A stretch of DNA of 64,000 nucleotides from Bordetella parapertussis (GCA_945903445.1 CAMDNZ010000008.1:19032-83031), one strand, 5' to 3'; shown: positions 26,291 to 36,021, counted from the first letter of the stretch. Made by a program: numbers and translations. The notes: generated by a model not told the origin, from the sequence alone.

Positions 26291-28417
26291 ATGGTGCCGC
26301 CCAACGCCGATCGACTTCTGCCCGGACTTCCCTATCCGCTGGGCGCGACCAGCGACGGCTTAGGCGTGAACTTCGCCGTGTTCTCGGCCCACGCCAGCCG
26401 CATCGATCTGTGCGTGTTCGACACGCGCGGGCGCAAGGAATTGCGGCGCTACCCCTTGCCGGAATGCACCGACGAAATCTGGCATGGCTATCTACCGGAT
26501 GTCGGCCCGAGCTTAGTTTACGGCTATCGTGCCTATGGCCCTTACGATCCCGCCCACGGCCATCGGTTCAACCCGCACAAGCTGCTGCTGGATCCGTATG
26601 CACGCAAACTCGCCGGCAGCATTCGCCAGTCCGATACCTTGTATGGCTATCGACGCCAACATGCGCGTGCCGACCTGAGCTTCGACCGGCGCGACAGCGC
26701 TCCCGCCATGGTCAAGGGCGTCGTCGTCGACGAGACGTTCAACTGGGGTGATAGCCGCCGCCCTGCCCGTCCGTGGGACGACACCATTATTTACGAAGCG
26801 CACCTGCGCGGCGTGTCCAAGCGGCGCGAGACAGTGCGTCCGGAATGGCGGGGTACGGCTTCGGCCCTGGGCGATGCCCGCTTCATCGATCACCTGTTGA
26901 AGATTGGCGTAACGGCCATCGAGCTATTGCCGGTGCATGCATTCTTGCAAGACGCGTTTTTGATCGAACGCGGCCTGCGCAACTATTGGGGCTACAACAC
27001 CTTATCGTTTTTCGCCCCCGAGTCGCAGTATCTTGCGCGTGCCAATACGAACGAATTGCGCATGGCCATTCGTCGCCTGCAAAGCGCAGGTATCGAGGTC
27101 ATTCTGGACGTCGTCTACAACCACACCTGCGAAGGCAACGAAACGGGCCCGACGCTGTCATGGCGCGGTCTGGACAATGCCAGTTATTACCGGTTGATCG
27201 ACGGCGACTCACGCTATTACGTCAACGAAACCGGTTGCGGCAACACCATCAACATCACGCATCCGCGTGTGCTTCAGATGGTGATGGACTCGCTGCGCTA
27301 TTGGGCTACGTCTTATCGGATCGACGGCTTTCGTTTCGATCTGGGCGTGGTGCTGGGTCGCGAACGCTCAGGCTTCGAGGCGGGCGCGGGTTTTTTTGAT
27401 GCGCTGCTGCAGGATCCGGTGCTATCGCGTCTGAAGATGATTTCGGAGCCGTGGGATATCGGCCCTGGCGGCTATCGATTGGGCCAGCACCCACCGGGCT
27501 TCGCCGAGTGGAACGACCGGTTTCGCGACAGCATCCGCAGGTTTTGGCGCGGCGACAGCGGCCAGCGCGGCGAGATGGCGACTCGATTGCTCGGCTCGCC
27601 CGACCTGTTCGATCACCGGCATCGGCGGCCGTGGGCTTCGATCAACTATGCCGCATCGCACGACGGTTTCACCTTACGCGACGTGGTCAGCTACAGCCGC
27701 AAGCGCAACGATGCAAACCGTGAAGACAATCGCGACGGTCACGACGACAACTGCAGCCATTCCTGGGGCGAAGAGGGACCGGCCGACGATATGGTGACGC
27801 GTTCCTTGCGCAGTCGCATCCAACGGGCCATTTTGGCTTCGGTCTATTTGGCTCAAGGCACGCCGATGCTGCTGGCGGGCGACGAGTTCGGCCAAACTCA
27901 GGCGGGCAATAACAACGCCTATTGTCAGGACAACGAAACCGCGTGGCTCGATTGGGACGCCGCCGAATCCACGGAAGGTCGCGCGTTGACGGCTTATGTG
28001 GCGCGACTGGCCGCCTTGCGCCACGCGCACCCGTCCGTTCGCATCTCGCGGTTTCTGGACGCCGAACGCATCGTCGCACGCGAGGTGAACGCCATCGCCT
28101 GGTTTCGGCCCGATGGCCAACGCATGACACCCAAGGACTGGCACGACACCGAAGGCCGCGTCCTGGTGTTGCGCCGTGCCGCCGAATTCGGCCCCGCGGC
28201 ACTCAGCGATATCACCCTGCTTCTGATCAATGCCAGTGCGCAGGCCGAGACCGTCCGCCTGCCGGCACCAGACTTGCGATGGCAACGGCTGCTCGACAGT
28301 GCCGAGCCACTTTCGCCTAGCACACCGCTAGCGGGCCACGACACCTTGGTCGCCGCGCACAGCGTGGTGCTATTACTTGCCATTGATGACGACGAGACGG
28401 TCGTCGACGGAGACTGA
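26291..28417 (+). CDS. glgX: Glycogen debranching enzyme GlgX, GH13_11
   Basis: A 708-residue isoamylase-type enzyme hydrolysing alpha-1,6 branches, mainly short ones left by phosphorylase. N-terminal CBM48 (GVNFAVFSAHASRIDLCVFD) precedes the GH13 barrel with nucleophile in DGFRFDLGVVLGRE, acid/base in MISEPWDIGPGGY, and third Asp in NYAASHDGFTLRDVVSY. GAGGG precedes the ATG at 26291. The short debranched chains released are substrates for MalQ and for TreY, which sit downstream, so the gene order suggests a route from glycogen to trehalose. Confidence 0.96.
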   Translation: MVPPNADRLLPGLPYPLGATSDGLGVNFAVFSAHASRIDLCVFDTRGRKELRRYPLPECTDEIWHGYLPDVGPSLVYGYRAYGPYDPAHGHRFNPHKLLLDPYARKLAGSIRQSDTLYGYRRQHARADLSFDRRDSAPAMVKGVVVDETFNWGDSRRPARPWDDTIIYEAHLRGVSKRRETVRPEWRGTASALGDARFIDHLLKIGVTAIELLPVHAFLQDAFLIERGLRNYWGYNTLSFFAPESQYLARANTNELRMAIRRLQSAGIEVILDVVYNHTCEGNETGPTLSWRGLDNASYYRLIDGDSRYYVNETGCGNTINITHPRVLQMVMDSLRYWATSYRIDGFRFDLGVVLGRERSGFEAGAGFFDALLQDPVLSRLKMISEPWDIGPGGYRLGQHPPGFAEWNDRFRDSIRRFWRGDSGQRGEMATRLLGSPDLFDHRHRRPWASINYAASHDGFTLRDVVSYSRKRNDANREDNRDGHDDNCSHSWGEEGPADDMVTRSLRSRIQRAILASVYLAQGTPMLLAGDEFGQTQAGNNNAYCQDNETAWLDWDAAESTEGRALTAYVARLAALRHAHPSVRISRFLDAERIVAREVNAIAWFRPDGQRMTPKDWHDTEGRVLVLRRAAEFGPAALSDITLLLINASAQAETVRLPAPDLRWQRLLDSAEPLSPSTPLAGHDTLVAAHSVVLLLAIDDDETVVDGD

Positions 28418-28421
28418 CATC

Positions 28422-30206
28422 ATGACGACCTACACCCACGGCGCAGTGGTGATGCCCGATGGAACGACCCGTTTCCGCCTTTGGGCCCCCACTGCACAGC
28501 ACGTCGATCTGATCGCCGAAGAAGGCGAACAGCACCCATTGGCCGCCAGTCCCGGTGGTTTTTTCGAAGCCCGGTTGCCCTTGCCCGCCGGTACGCCGTA
28601 TCGCTTTCGCATCGACGGCAAACTGGACGTGCCCGATCCCGCCTCTCGTTTGCAGGCAGACGACGTACACGGCCCGAGCGTGGTCGTCGGTCCCGAAGGC
28701 TATCCCTGGCTCAATACCGCTTGGCGCGGCCGCCCCTGGCACGAAACCGTCATCTACGAAATTCACCCCGGCATCGCGGGCGGCTATGCCGGTATCGAAG
28801 CCCGTCTGCCGGCCCTGGCTCAACTGGGCATCACGGCCATCGAGTTGATGCCCATCGCCGACTTTCCCGGCGCGCGTAATTGGGGGTATGACGGCGTACT
28901 GCCTTATGCGCCCGACACTGCCTACGGCACGCCCGACGAATTGCGCCATCTGATCGACACCGCGCATGGCCTAGACATGATGGTTTTTCTGGACGTGGTC
29001 TACAACCATTTCGGACCCGACGGCAATTATCTGAACGCCTATGCCGCGGACTTCTTCGACCCGAAGAAACAGACGCCGTGGGGCCCTGCCATCGATTTCT
29101 CGCAATCGGCCGTACGGCGGTATTTCGCCGAGAACGCCTTGTATTGGTTGAGCGAATACCGGTTCGACGGGTTGCGCCTGGATGCGGTGCATGCCATCTC
29201 CGACCCGGGCTGGTTGCCGGAGATGGCGGCGTATGTGCGGGCCAACGTGGCCCCCGACCGTCATGTGCATCTGGTGCTCGAGAACGAGGACAACATCGCC
29301 AGCCACTTGACCCGCGGTTTCGACGCGCAATGGAACGATGACGCGCATCATGTCCTGCACTACCTTCTGACGGGCGAAACCCGCGCTTACTACGCCGACT
29401 TTTCCAAACATGCCTCGCAACGCCTGGCACGCAGCCTGAGCGAAGGCTTTGTCTACCAAGGCGACCCGTCGAGCCTACGCGGCGGTGCATTGCGTGGCGA
29501 ATCCAGTGCTCACCTGCCCCCCAGCGCTTTCGTGTTGTTTTTGCAAAACCACGATCAGGTGGGCAACCGCGCCTTCGGCGAGCGTCTGCTGAAATTGGTG
29601 GCGAATCGGCCCGATGCCCTGCGCGCAGCGGTCGCGCTGCAACTGCTGGCCCCCCACATTCCACTGCTGTTCATGGGCGAAGAGCGTGGCGTGCAGACGC
29701 CGTTTCTGTATTTCACCAGCCATACCGACGAAGCATTGGCGAAAGCGATACGCGAAGGCCGCCGGCGCGAGTTCGCCGGTCTGCACGCCGACGACGATCC
29801 GAAATTGGCAGCCCGCATCCCCGACCCCAACGATCCCGCCACATTCGAGGCGTCTCAAGATACCTTGCCCGAGACCGATCCAGAGGCTGCTCACTGGCTG
29901 GCGTTCTATCGCCAATTATTGGAACTGCGCAGCACGCGGGTGACGCCAGGCATTCCTGGAGCGGTCTCCATGGGTGCGCACGCGCTGGGCAGCCATGCCG
30001 TCGTGGCGCGCTGGCGCTTGGGCAACGAGAAAGTGTTGACCCTCTACGCTAATTTGGGTGAGGACGACATTTCGGGGGAGTCCCTGGCCGACGACTACGA
30101 TCCCTTGGCCGAAGTGATATTCGAAAGCCAGGCCGGGGTCGATGCCGCCTTGCGCGCCGTGCGCTTACCCGCGTATGGCGTGGTCGCTTTGTTGAAACAC
30201 GAATAA
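28422..30206 (+). CDS. treZ: Malto-oligosyltrehalose trehalohydrolase
   Basis: A 594-residue GH13_10 enzyme that releases free trehalose from maltooligosyl-trehalose made by TreY. N-terminal beta domain (TRFRLWAPTAQHVDLIAEE) about 1-95, then the barrel with nucleophile Asp in FDGLRLDAVHAI, Glu in HLVLENEDN, and Asp in LQNHDQVGNRAFG. GGAGA lies 8 nt before the ATG at 28422, which fixes the start; the open frame overlapping the end of glgX upstream of it has no ribosome site. It is separated from its partner treY by malQ, a slightly unusual order. Confidence 0.96.
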   Translation: MTTYTHGAVVMPDGTTRFRLWAPTAQHVDLIAEEGEQHPLAASPGGFFEARLPLPAGTPYRFRIDGKLDVPDPASRLQADDVHGPSVVVGPEGYPWLNTAWRGRPWHETVIYEIHPGIAGGYAGIEARLPALAQLGITAIELMPIADFPGARNWGYDGVLPYAPDTAYGTPDELRHLIDTAHGLDMMVFLDVVYNHFGPDGNYLNAYAADFFDPKKQTPWGPAIDFSQSAVRRYFAENALYWLSEYRFDGLRLDAVHAISDPGWLPEMAAYVRANVAPDRHVHLVLENEDNIASHLTRGFDAQWNDDAHHVLHYLLTGETRAYYADFSKHASQRLARSLSEGFVYQGDPSSLRGGALRGESSAHLPPSAFVLFLQNHDQVGNRAFGERLLKLVANRPDALRAAVALQLLAPHIPLLFMGEERGVQTPFLYFTSHTDEALAKAIREGRRREFAGLHADDDPKLAARIPDPNDPATFEASQDTLPETDPEAAHWLAFYRQLLELRSTRVTPGIPGAVSMGAHALGSHAVVARWRLGNEKVLTLYANLGEDDISGESLADDYDPLAEVIFESQAGVDAALRAVRLPAYGVVALLKHE

Positions 30207-30225
30207 GCCCGGTTCCCCATCCGTC

Positions 30226-32346
30226 ATGACTCACACTCCTTCCGATCAAGATTTGCATGCTCTGGCACAGGCCGCAGGTATTGCCGTGGATTGGCGCGAT
30301 GCCCAAGGGCGCACCCAGACCGTCGAACGCGCGGTCTTGACCGTCTTTCTCGAACGCCTGGGCCTGCCTGCCGCATCGGCGACGCAATGCGCCGATAGCG
30401 CTGCCCGGCTGGCTCGGGCGCCGCGAGAACCCGCTCTGCTGATCGGTGCTGCCGGACAGGCATTGGACATCCCCGGTTCACCTGGCACGGCAATCATCGA
30501 ACTCGATAGCGGCGCCGCCCTGCCGGTACATACTGAGGCCGGGCCCGAGGGCCAGACGCGTATCGTGCTGCCCGACTATCCCGGCTATCACCGCTTGATT
30601 GTCGACCAGCGCGATCTTGCGCTGGCCATCGCGCCGGCGCGTGCGCCGTCCGTGGCAGATCTGCTGGGGCGCCCCCGGGCACGGATCTGGGGCCCCGTGG
30701 CGCAACTCTACAGTCTACGCCGCCACGCCACGGCCGACGCTCCGCTGCGCCCTGGCGCATCGACGGGTTACGGCGATTTCACCGCGCTGAGCGAATGGGC
30801 GAACGAGGCCGCAGGCCACGGCGCGCATGCACTGGCCATCAGTCCGGTGCATGCCATGTTCGCCGCTGACCCGGGGCGCTACAGTCCGTACGGCCCGTCC
30901 AGCCGCTTGTTTTTGAATACGCTGTATGCCGATCCTACCGACATTTTCGGTGCCGATGCCGTGGATGCCGCCATACTGGCCGACACATCCGCCGCGGTTC
31001 TGGCTGCGCGCGAATCGGCTGCACTGATCGACTGGCCGGCCAGCGCCGCCGCCCACCATGCTTTGTTACGCCGCTTGTACGACGGCGTCGCCGTAGCGGG
31101 CCGAACGCCCGCCTGGCAAACCGGCTTCGAACAGTTCGTCGAGCAAGGCGGCGACGCCTTGCAGCGCCATGCCTGCTTCGAAGCCCTGCACGCCGAACGT
31201 GTCCGCAGCACAGGATTGTTTTCGGGCTGGCGCGACTGGCCCGCCGAGCTGCGCGACCCGACGAGCCCGGCGGTGACCGCCTTTGCCGCCCGGTACGCCA
31301 ACGAAATCCGCTATCACGCCTTCACCCAGTGGCTGGCCAGTCGCGGCCTTGCAGGCGCACACAGCGCCTCCCGGCGCGCCGGGATGCAGGTCGGGTTGAT
31401 CGCCGATCTGGCAGTCGGTACCGATCCTGGCGGCAGCCATGCCTGGAGCCGTCAGGCCGACATCCTGGATCGCTTGTCCTGCGGCGCGCCACCCGATATT
31501 TACAATCCACGCGGCCAGGGTTGGGGGCTGACGGCGTTCTCGCCCGCGGCCATGCGCGAGAACGGCTACAGCGCCTTCATCGAGATGTTGCGCGCGGTGC
31601 TGGCGCATGCGGGCGGCATCCGCATCGATCACGTGCTGGGCCTGGCACGCACCTGGCTGATTCCCGACGGCGCATCGCCCAAGGACGGCGCATACCTTCG
31701 TTTTCCCTTGAAGGACATGCTGCATTTGGTGGCGTTGGAAGCGTGGCGTCATCGAGCCGTGGTGATCGGCGAAAACCTGGGTACCGTGCCCGAAGGGTTC
31801 AACGACACCATTGCCCAGGCGGGCATGATGGGAATGAGCGTGCTGCTGTTCGAACGCGGTCACGGCGAACACGATCACGCGGCACCTTATCTTCCCCCCT
31901 CGAATTGGCCGGCCAGCTATCTGGCGACCTCCACCACGCACGACCTGCCCACCTTGCGTGGCTGGTGGGCTGCGCGCGATCTGGAATGGAAGGTCGAATT
32001 GGATTTACTGGGCTCCAACGAGACCATCGAAGGTTTGCGCACCGAACGAAGCGCCGACCGCCAGGCCATGCACGACAGCTTGTTTCCCGAACGCCAGGGC
32101 GCGCAGCCCGATGACACCGCACCGGTCGCTCGCATGTTGGACTTCATGGCCAGCGGTCCGCAACCCTTGGCATTGGTGCCCATGGAAGACATCCTCGCGT
32201 TGACGGAGCAACCTAACGTGCCCGGCACGATCGACAGCCATCCGAACTGGCGTCGCCGCTTGCCCACCGATGCGCGCAGCGCCCTGTCCACCCCTGAAGC
32301 GCACCAGGCCCTGGCTGCGCTCAACGTTCACCGGAGTATCGAATGA
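30226..32346 (+). CDS. malQ: 4-alpha-glucanotransferase (amylomaltase), GH77
   Basis: A 706-residue disproportionating enzyme moving maltosyl and longer segments between malto-oligosaccharides with release of glucose. The N-terminal 140 residues form the extra domain seen in E. coli-type MalQ, including LHALAQAAGIAVDWRDAQGR. The catalytic Asp is in IRIDHVLGLARTW, the Glu in VVIGENLGTVPEGF, and the third Asp in TSTTHDLPTLRGWW. The start at 30226 is 19 bp after treZ with a poor ribosome site; the family N-terminus agrees. The stop overlaps the treY start through ATGA. It can recycle chains too short for GlgX or TreY and provides maltose-like acceptors. Confidence 0.95.
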   Translation: MTHTPSDQDLHALAQAAGIAVDWRDAQGRTQTVERAVLTVFLERLGLPAASATQCADSAARLARAPREPALLIGAAGQALDIPGSPGTAIIELDSGAALPVHTEAGPEGQTRIVLPDYPGYHRLIVDQRDLALAIAPARAPSVADLLGRPRARIWGPVAQLYSLRRHATADAPLRPGASTGYGDFTALSEWANEAAGHGAHALAISPVHAMFAADPGRYSPYGPSSRLFLNTLYADPTDIFGADAVDAAILADTSAAVLAARESAALIDWPASAAAHHALLRRLYDGVAVAGRTPAWQTGFEQFVEQGGDALQRHACFEALHAERVRSTGLFSGWRDWPAELRDPTSPAVTAFAARYANEIRYHAFTQWLASRGLAGAHSASRRAGMQVGLIADLAVGTDPGGSHAWSRQADILDRLSCGAPPDIYNPRGQGWGLTAFSPAAMRENGYSAFIEMLRAVLAHAGGIRIDHVLGLARTWLIPDGASPKDGAYLRFPLKDMLHLVALEAWRHRAVVIGENLGTVPEGFNDTIAQAGMMGMSVLLFERGHGEHDHAAPYLPPSNWPASYLATSTTHDLPTLRGWWAARDLEWKVELDLLGSNETIEGLRTERSADRQAMHDSLFPERQGAQPDDTAPVARMLDFMASGPQPLALVPMEDILALTEQPNVPGTIDSHPNWRRRLPTDARSALSTPEAHQALAALNVHRSIE

Positions 32347-35009
32347 CCATCCCGCGTGCCACCGCGCGCCTGCAATGCCACGCGGGCTTTACCTTGGACG
32401 ATGCCGCCGAGCAGGTCCCTTACCTCGCCGCTTTAGGCATCAGCCATATCTATGCGTCGCCCCTGGCCACTGCACGCCCCGGGTCGAATCACGGCTACGA
32501 CATCATCGACCACACTGCCATCAATCCGGCGCTGGGCGGCGCGAAGGCGCTAGACCGTCTGGTCGCCACCTTGCGTGCCCATGGCATGGGATTGATTCTG
32601 GACATCGTGCCCAACCATATGGCCACCCACGCTGACAACCGGTGGTGGTGGAGTGTCTGGGCCGAGGGCGAGCATAGCGCCTACGCCCACTACTTCGACA
32701 TCGACTGGCGCAGCCCCGACCCCGACTTGACCGGCAAGATCCAGGCGCCCTTTCTGGGCAAACCGTACGGCCAGGCATTGACTGACGGCGATATTCGCTT
32801 GGACTACGACAACGCACGCCATGCGTTCATCATCAAGGCGCACGACAATCCTTATCCGATCGCGGCTGGCACCTTGCCCGCTGGCGACAACCTGTCGAAC
32901 TTGGAAGCCGTCCTGGCAAAACACGATCCGGCCACACCTGCCGGCCAGCGTCAACTCCATGCCTTGCTGGAAAAACAGCACTATCGCCTGGCCTGGTGGC
33001 GCTGCGCGCCCGAAGAAATCAACTGGCGACGGTTCTTCGAAGTCAGCGAACTCGTGGGCGTGCGGGTCGGCCAGGACGACGTGTTCGAGGCCGTGCATGC
33101 CTTGACGCTAGACCTCTATGCAAGGGGATTGATAGACGGCGTTCGCATCGATCACGTCGACGGCCTAGCCGATCCGATCGCTTATTGCGCCCGACTGCGC
33201 GCGGCCTTGCAGGCTCGAAGCTCCGAGCGTCCCGGCGATTTGGCGGGCGACGAAGCCTACCTGATCGTCGAAAAAATCCTGGCACAAGACGAACGTCTGG
33301 ATAGCCGCTGGCACGCACACGGCACGACGGGCTATGACTTCATGAGTCAGGTCACGGCTTTGCTGCACGACGAGTCGGCGGAATCGGCCATGACTCGGTT
33401 GTGGGAGGACGTGTCGGGCGACATCCGTACGCCCGCTCAAACCTTGTTGGACGCACGCGATCTGATGCTGTCGCGGCACTTTCCGGTCGAACGCAACGCC
33501 ACTCGTGATGCCCTGCACCGTATCGCCCGCGCCACCATCGCCACGCGCGACACCAGTCGCGAGTCCATCGGGCGAGCACTGGACGCGCTGCTGCGGGTGT
33601 TTCCCGTCTATCGCACCTACGCCCATGCCGAAGGCCGGGCACCTGAAGACGCACCGCGTTTTGCCCGCACGCTTGCCCGGGCGCATGCCGATCTGGACAT
33701 GGCTGCCGGCGACGATGGACCGGTATTAGACACAGTGGCCGATTGGCTGGGTGGCGAAGCCCCCGAAGACAGCCCGGCGCCCGAACGCGAACGCCGCTTG
33801 CACGCCATCCGACGATTCCAGCAGTTGACGCCGCCTCTGGCCGCCAAGTCTTTGGAAGACACGACGTTCTATCAATATGGTCGTCTGCTCTCGAACAACG
33901 ATGTCGGCGGTGAACCCGAGTTGTTTGCCCTGAGTGCCGAGGATTTTCACGATCGCAACCTGTGGCGGGCTCGTCATCAGCCGCACACCATGCTGACCAC
34001 GGCGACACACGATCACAAGCGCGGCGAGGACGTGCGCGCACGTCTGGCGGTGCTGACCGAAATCCCCGCGTTATGGCAAGACACGATTTTGCGCATTCTG
34101 GCGCGGGATGCGGCGGGTGCGACCGATGCACCTGCCGCGCGCGACCGCTACATGCTGCTGCAAACCATCGTCGGTGCCTGGCCTCAGGGCTTGGGCGCTC
34201 AGGATGCCAGCGGCTTGCGCGCTTACGCCGAACGCCTGGATCAGTGGCAAGCGAAGGCACTGCGCGAGGCCAAGTTGCATACGAGTTGGATCGCACCCCG
34301 CCCCGACTACGAAAGGGCCGCCAGCGAATATCTGTTCGCATTGATGACGCCTGGACACCCTGCGCTGGACGAGCTGGCGGTGCTGGCACGCGAGATCGGC
34401 CCGGCCGGCGCGCTCAACGGCCTGGCGCAGACCATTCTGCGGGTGACCACCCCTGGCGTTCCAGATCTTTATCAGGGCTGCGAAAGCTGGGACATGAGCC
34501 TGGTCGATCCAGATAACCGCCGTCCCGTTGATTTCACGTGGCGGCGCAAGACACTGGACGCAAACGCAACAGCCACTTTGCAGAACCTGCTAACCGATTG
34601 GCAGTCAGGTCGCATCAAGCTGGCGATGCTGGCGCGCGCGCTGGAAGTGAGACGCGAGCACGCGGCCGCGTTCACGCATGGCGACTATCTGCCCTTGCCC
34701 GTTCAAGGCATACGCGCCAAGCATGTCGTGGCGTTCTTGCGCCGAACCGAAGACGATGAAGTCGTGGTGATCGTGCCACGCTGCGTGGCGTCCGGCATCG
34801 ACCATGGCACGCCTGACGGTCCTGTGCCGCTGGCCAGCGCCGCGTTCTGGGGCGATACGGCGGTCGTGCTGCCCCAAACCCTGGCTGGCCGCCCCCGCCT
34901 CGATGCGCTCTCGCGCACCGACCGGCATGTGCCCGCCGACGGTGTCTTGCAGGTGGCCGCCGTGTTGGACAGCCTACCCGTGGCAATTCTCACTCGGGCT
35001 CACGCCTAG
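32343..35009 (+). CDS. treY: Malto-oligosyltrehalose synthase
   Basis: An 888-residue GH13_26 enzyme that isomerises the reducing-end glucose of malto-oligosaccharides from alpha-1,4 to alpha,alpha-1,1, the first step of the TreY-TreZ trehalose route. N-terminal signature IPRATARLQCHAGFTLDDA, then HGYDIIDHTAINPALGG; catalytic Asp in DGVRIDHVDGLADP, Glu in YLIVEKIL, Asp in TTATHDHKRGEDVRARL. The start overlaps malQ by ATGA. It closes the glucan operon; its last 36 bp overlap the convergent response-regulator gene. Confidence 0.96.
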   Translation: MTIPRATARLQCHAGFTLDDAAEQVPYLAALGISHIYASPLATARPGSNHGYDIIDHTAINPALGGAKALDRLVATLRAHGMGLILDIVPNHMATHADNRWWWSVWAEGEHSAYAHYFDIDWRSPDPDLTGKIQAPFLGKPYGQALTDGDIRLDYDNARHAFIIKAHDNPYPIAAGTLPAGDNLSNLEAVLAKHDPATPAGQRQLHALLEKQHYRLAWWRCAPEEINWRRFFEVSELVGVRVGQDDVFEAVHALTLDLYARGLIDGVRIDHVDGLADPIAYCARLRAALQARSSERPGDLAGDEAYLIVEKILAQDERLDSRWHAHGTTGYDFMSQVTALLHDESAESAMTRLWEDVSGDIRTPAQTLLDARDLMLSRHFPVERNATRDALHRIARATIATRDTSRESIGRALDALLRVFPVYRTYAHAEGRAPEDAPRFARTLARAHADLDMAAGDDGPVLDTVADWLGGEAPEDSPAPERERRLHAIRRFQQLTPPLAAKSLEDTTFYQYGRLLSNNDVGGEPELFALSAEDFHDRNLWRARHQPHTMLTTATHDHKRGEDVRARLAVLTEIPALWQDTILRILARDAAGATDAPAARDRYMLLQTIVGAWPQGLGAQDASGLRAYAERLDQWQAKALREAKLHTSWIAPRPDYERAASEYLFALMTPGHPALDELAVLAREIGPAGALNGLAQTILRVTTPGVPDLYQGCESWDMSLVDPDNRRPVDFTWRRKTLDANATATLQNLLTDWQSGRIKLAMLARALEVRREHAAAFTHGDYLPLPVQGIRAKHVVAFLRRTEDDEVVVIVPRCVASGIDHGTPDGPVPLASAAFWGDTAVVLPQTLAGRPRLDALSRTDRHVPADGVLQVAAVLDSLPVAILTRAHA

Positions 35010-35390
35010 CGCCAGCGTCTGCTTGATGGCGCGGTCCAACTTGGCCAGGGTGAAGGGCTTGGTGACCAGCGCCGTTCCCCGCCCCATATTGAACTCGGCC
35101 CCGTGAAACTGGGGCGCGTGGGCGCTGACGAACAGAATAGGCAAACCGGGTTTGAAAGCACGCACTTCACGCGCAAGCGCGGCGCCGTCCATGCCCGGCA
35201 TACGAATATCCGAGATCATCAGATCGACTTTCGCACCGCCTCGCAATTGCGCCAGAGCGTCTTCGCCCGAAGCGGCGGTCAGATACAGGTAGCCCAACAT
35301 ATCCAGCACGCACATCAGCAATTCGCGGATGAGCGGCTCGTCGTCAACGGCCAGCACGGTCAAGCGATCGGATTTGGATTCACTACGCAT
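34974..35390 (-). CDS. Single-domain response regulator (CheY-like receiver)
   Basis: 138 residues comprising one receiver domain: the acidic pair is in VLAVDDEPLIRE, the phosphoacceptor Asp is in DLMISDIRMPGMDG, the switch Ser in ILFVSAHAP and Lys in ALVTKPF. There is no output domain, so it probably acts by protein contact or within a phosphorelay. The ATG at 35390 starts MRSESKSDRLTVLAV. No kinase lies next to it; the hybrid kinase at 50-53 kb is a possible but unsupported partner. The end is convergent with, and overlaps, treY. Confidence 0.88.
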   Translation of the reverse strand: MRSESKSDRLTVLAVDDEPLIRELLMCVLDMLGYLYLTAASGEDALAQLRGGAKVDLMISDIRMPGMDGAALAREVRAFKPGLPILFVSAHAPQFHGAEFNMGRGTALVTKPFTLAKLDRAIKQTLALGVSPSENCHG

Positions 35391-35511
35391 GGGCAAAGGT
35401 ATTGGTGCTGCAAAGCCGCTATCTTAGCGTGCCTGTTGATGACAATCGATTACAGAACCTGCGAGATTGAGGATTAAAAACAACCTCTTATCGAAAACAA
35501 ATCCACCCATA

Positions 35512-35540
35512 TTGATAGCTTGCTAATTAATAGCTATAAT
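35512..35540 (+). promoter_or_regulatory. Near-consensus sigma70 promoter of the marR-efflux operon, with embedded operator
   Basis: TTGATA (35512-35517) and TATAAT (35535-35540) are spaced by exactly 17 bp. The predicted transcription start falls at about 35547, directly in front of the marR ATG (35548), and no Shine-Dalgarno sequence precedes marR, so the mRNA is probably leaderless. Arms ATAGCT (35515-35520) and AGCTAT (35532-35537) form an inverted repeat overlapping both hexamers, a natural place for MarR autorepression. Confidence 0.78.
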
Positions 35541-35547
35541 ATTATTT

Positions 35548-36021
35548 ATGTCTACTTCTTCCCTGACCGCTGCCGACCTTGCTCGCGCCACTGCCGAGCT
35601 GCTGCTGGTGGGCCGCGCCTATCGCGCCCATGCCGATCATGCGCTATCCGACCTCGGGCTATCGCAGGCTTCGGCCTGGCCCATTGTGATGATCGGCCGT
35701 TTAGGCGAAGGCGTGCGACAAGTCATGCTGGCCGACGCCTTGGGCATCGAAGGCCCCACCCTGGTGCGATCGCTGGACCATCTGGCGGCCAACGGCCTGA
35801 TCGTCCGGCGCGAAGACGCCTCCGATCGACGTGCCAAAACGCTGCATCTTACCCCTGAGGGCCGGGCATTACGCGCTCAAGTCGAAACGCTACTGCTGGA
35901 CGTGCGGGCACGCGTATTCGAAGGCATCCCCGCCGAAGACGTACACGCCATGCTGCGCGTATTCGATCGGCTGACGAGCACGCTGGGGCGCAAAGGCAAC
36001 GGCGGATCGGCCTCATCATGA
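35548..36021 (+). CDS. MarR family transcriptional regulator of an efflux operon
   Basis: A 157-residue protein with the MarR winged helix: helices before ASAWPIVMIGRLGEGVRQ, recognition region GIEGPTLVRSLDHLAANGLI, and the wing with the invariant DRRAK (DASDRRAKTLHLTPEGR). Dimeric MarR proteins usually repress adjacent drug or phenolic efflux genes and are released by small ligands. It is first in a five-gene operon and overlaps the FUSC pump gene by ATGA. Its promoter contains an inverted repeat covering the -35 and -10, so autoregulation is likely. Confidence 0.92.
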   Translation: MSTSSLTAADLARATAELLLVGRAYRAHADHALSDLGLSQASAWPIVMIGRLGEGVRQVMLADALGIEGPTLVRSLDHLAANGLIVRREDASDRRAKTLHLTPEGRALRAQVETLLLDVRARVFEGIPAEDVHAMLRVFDRLTSTLGRKGNGGSASS

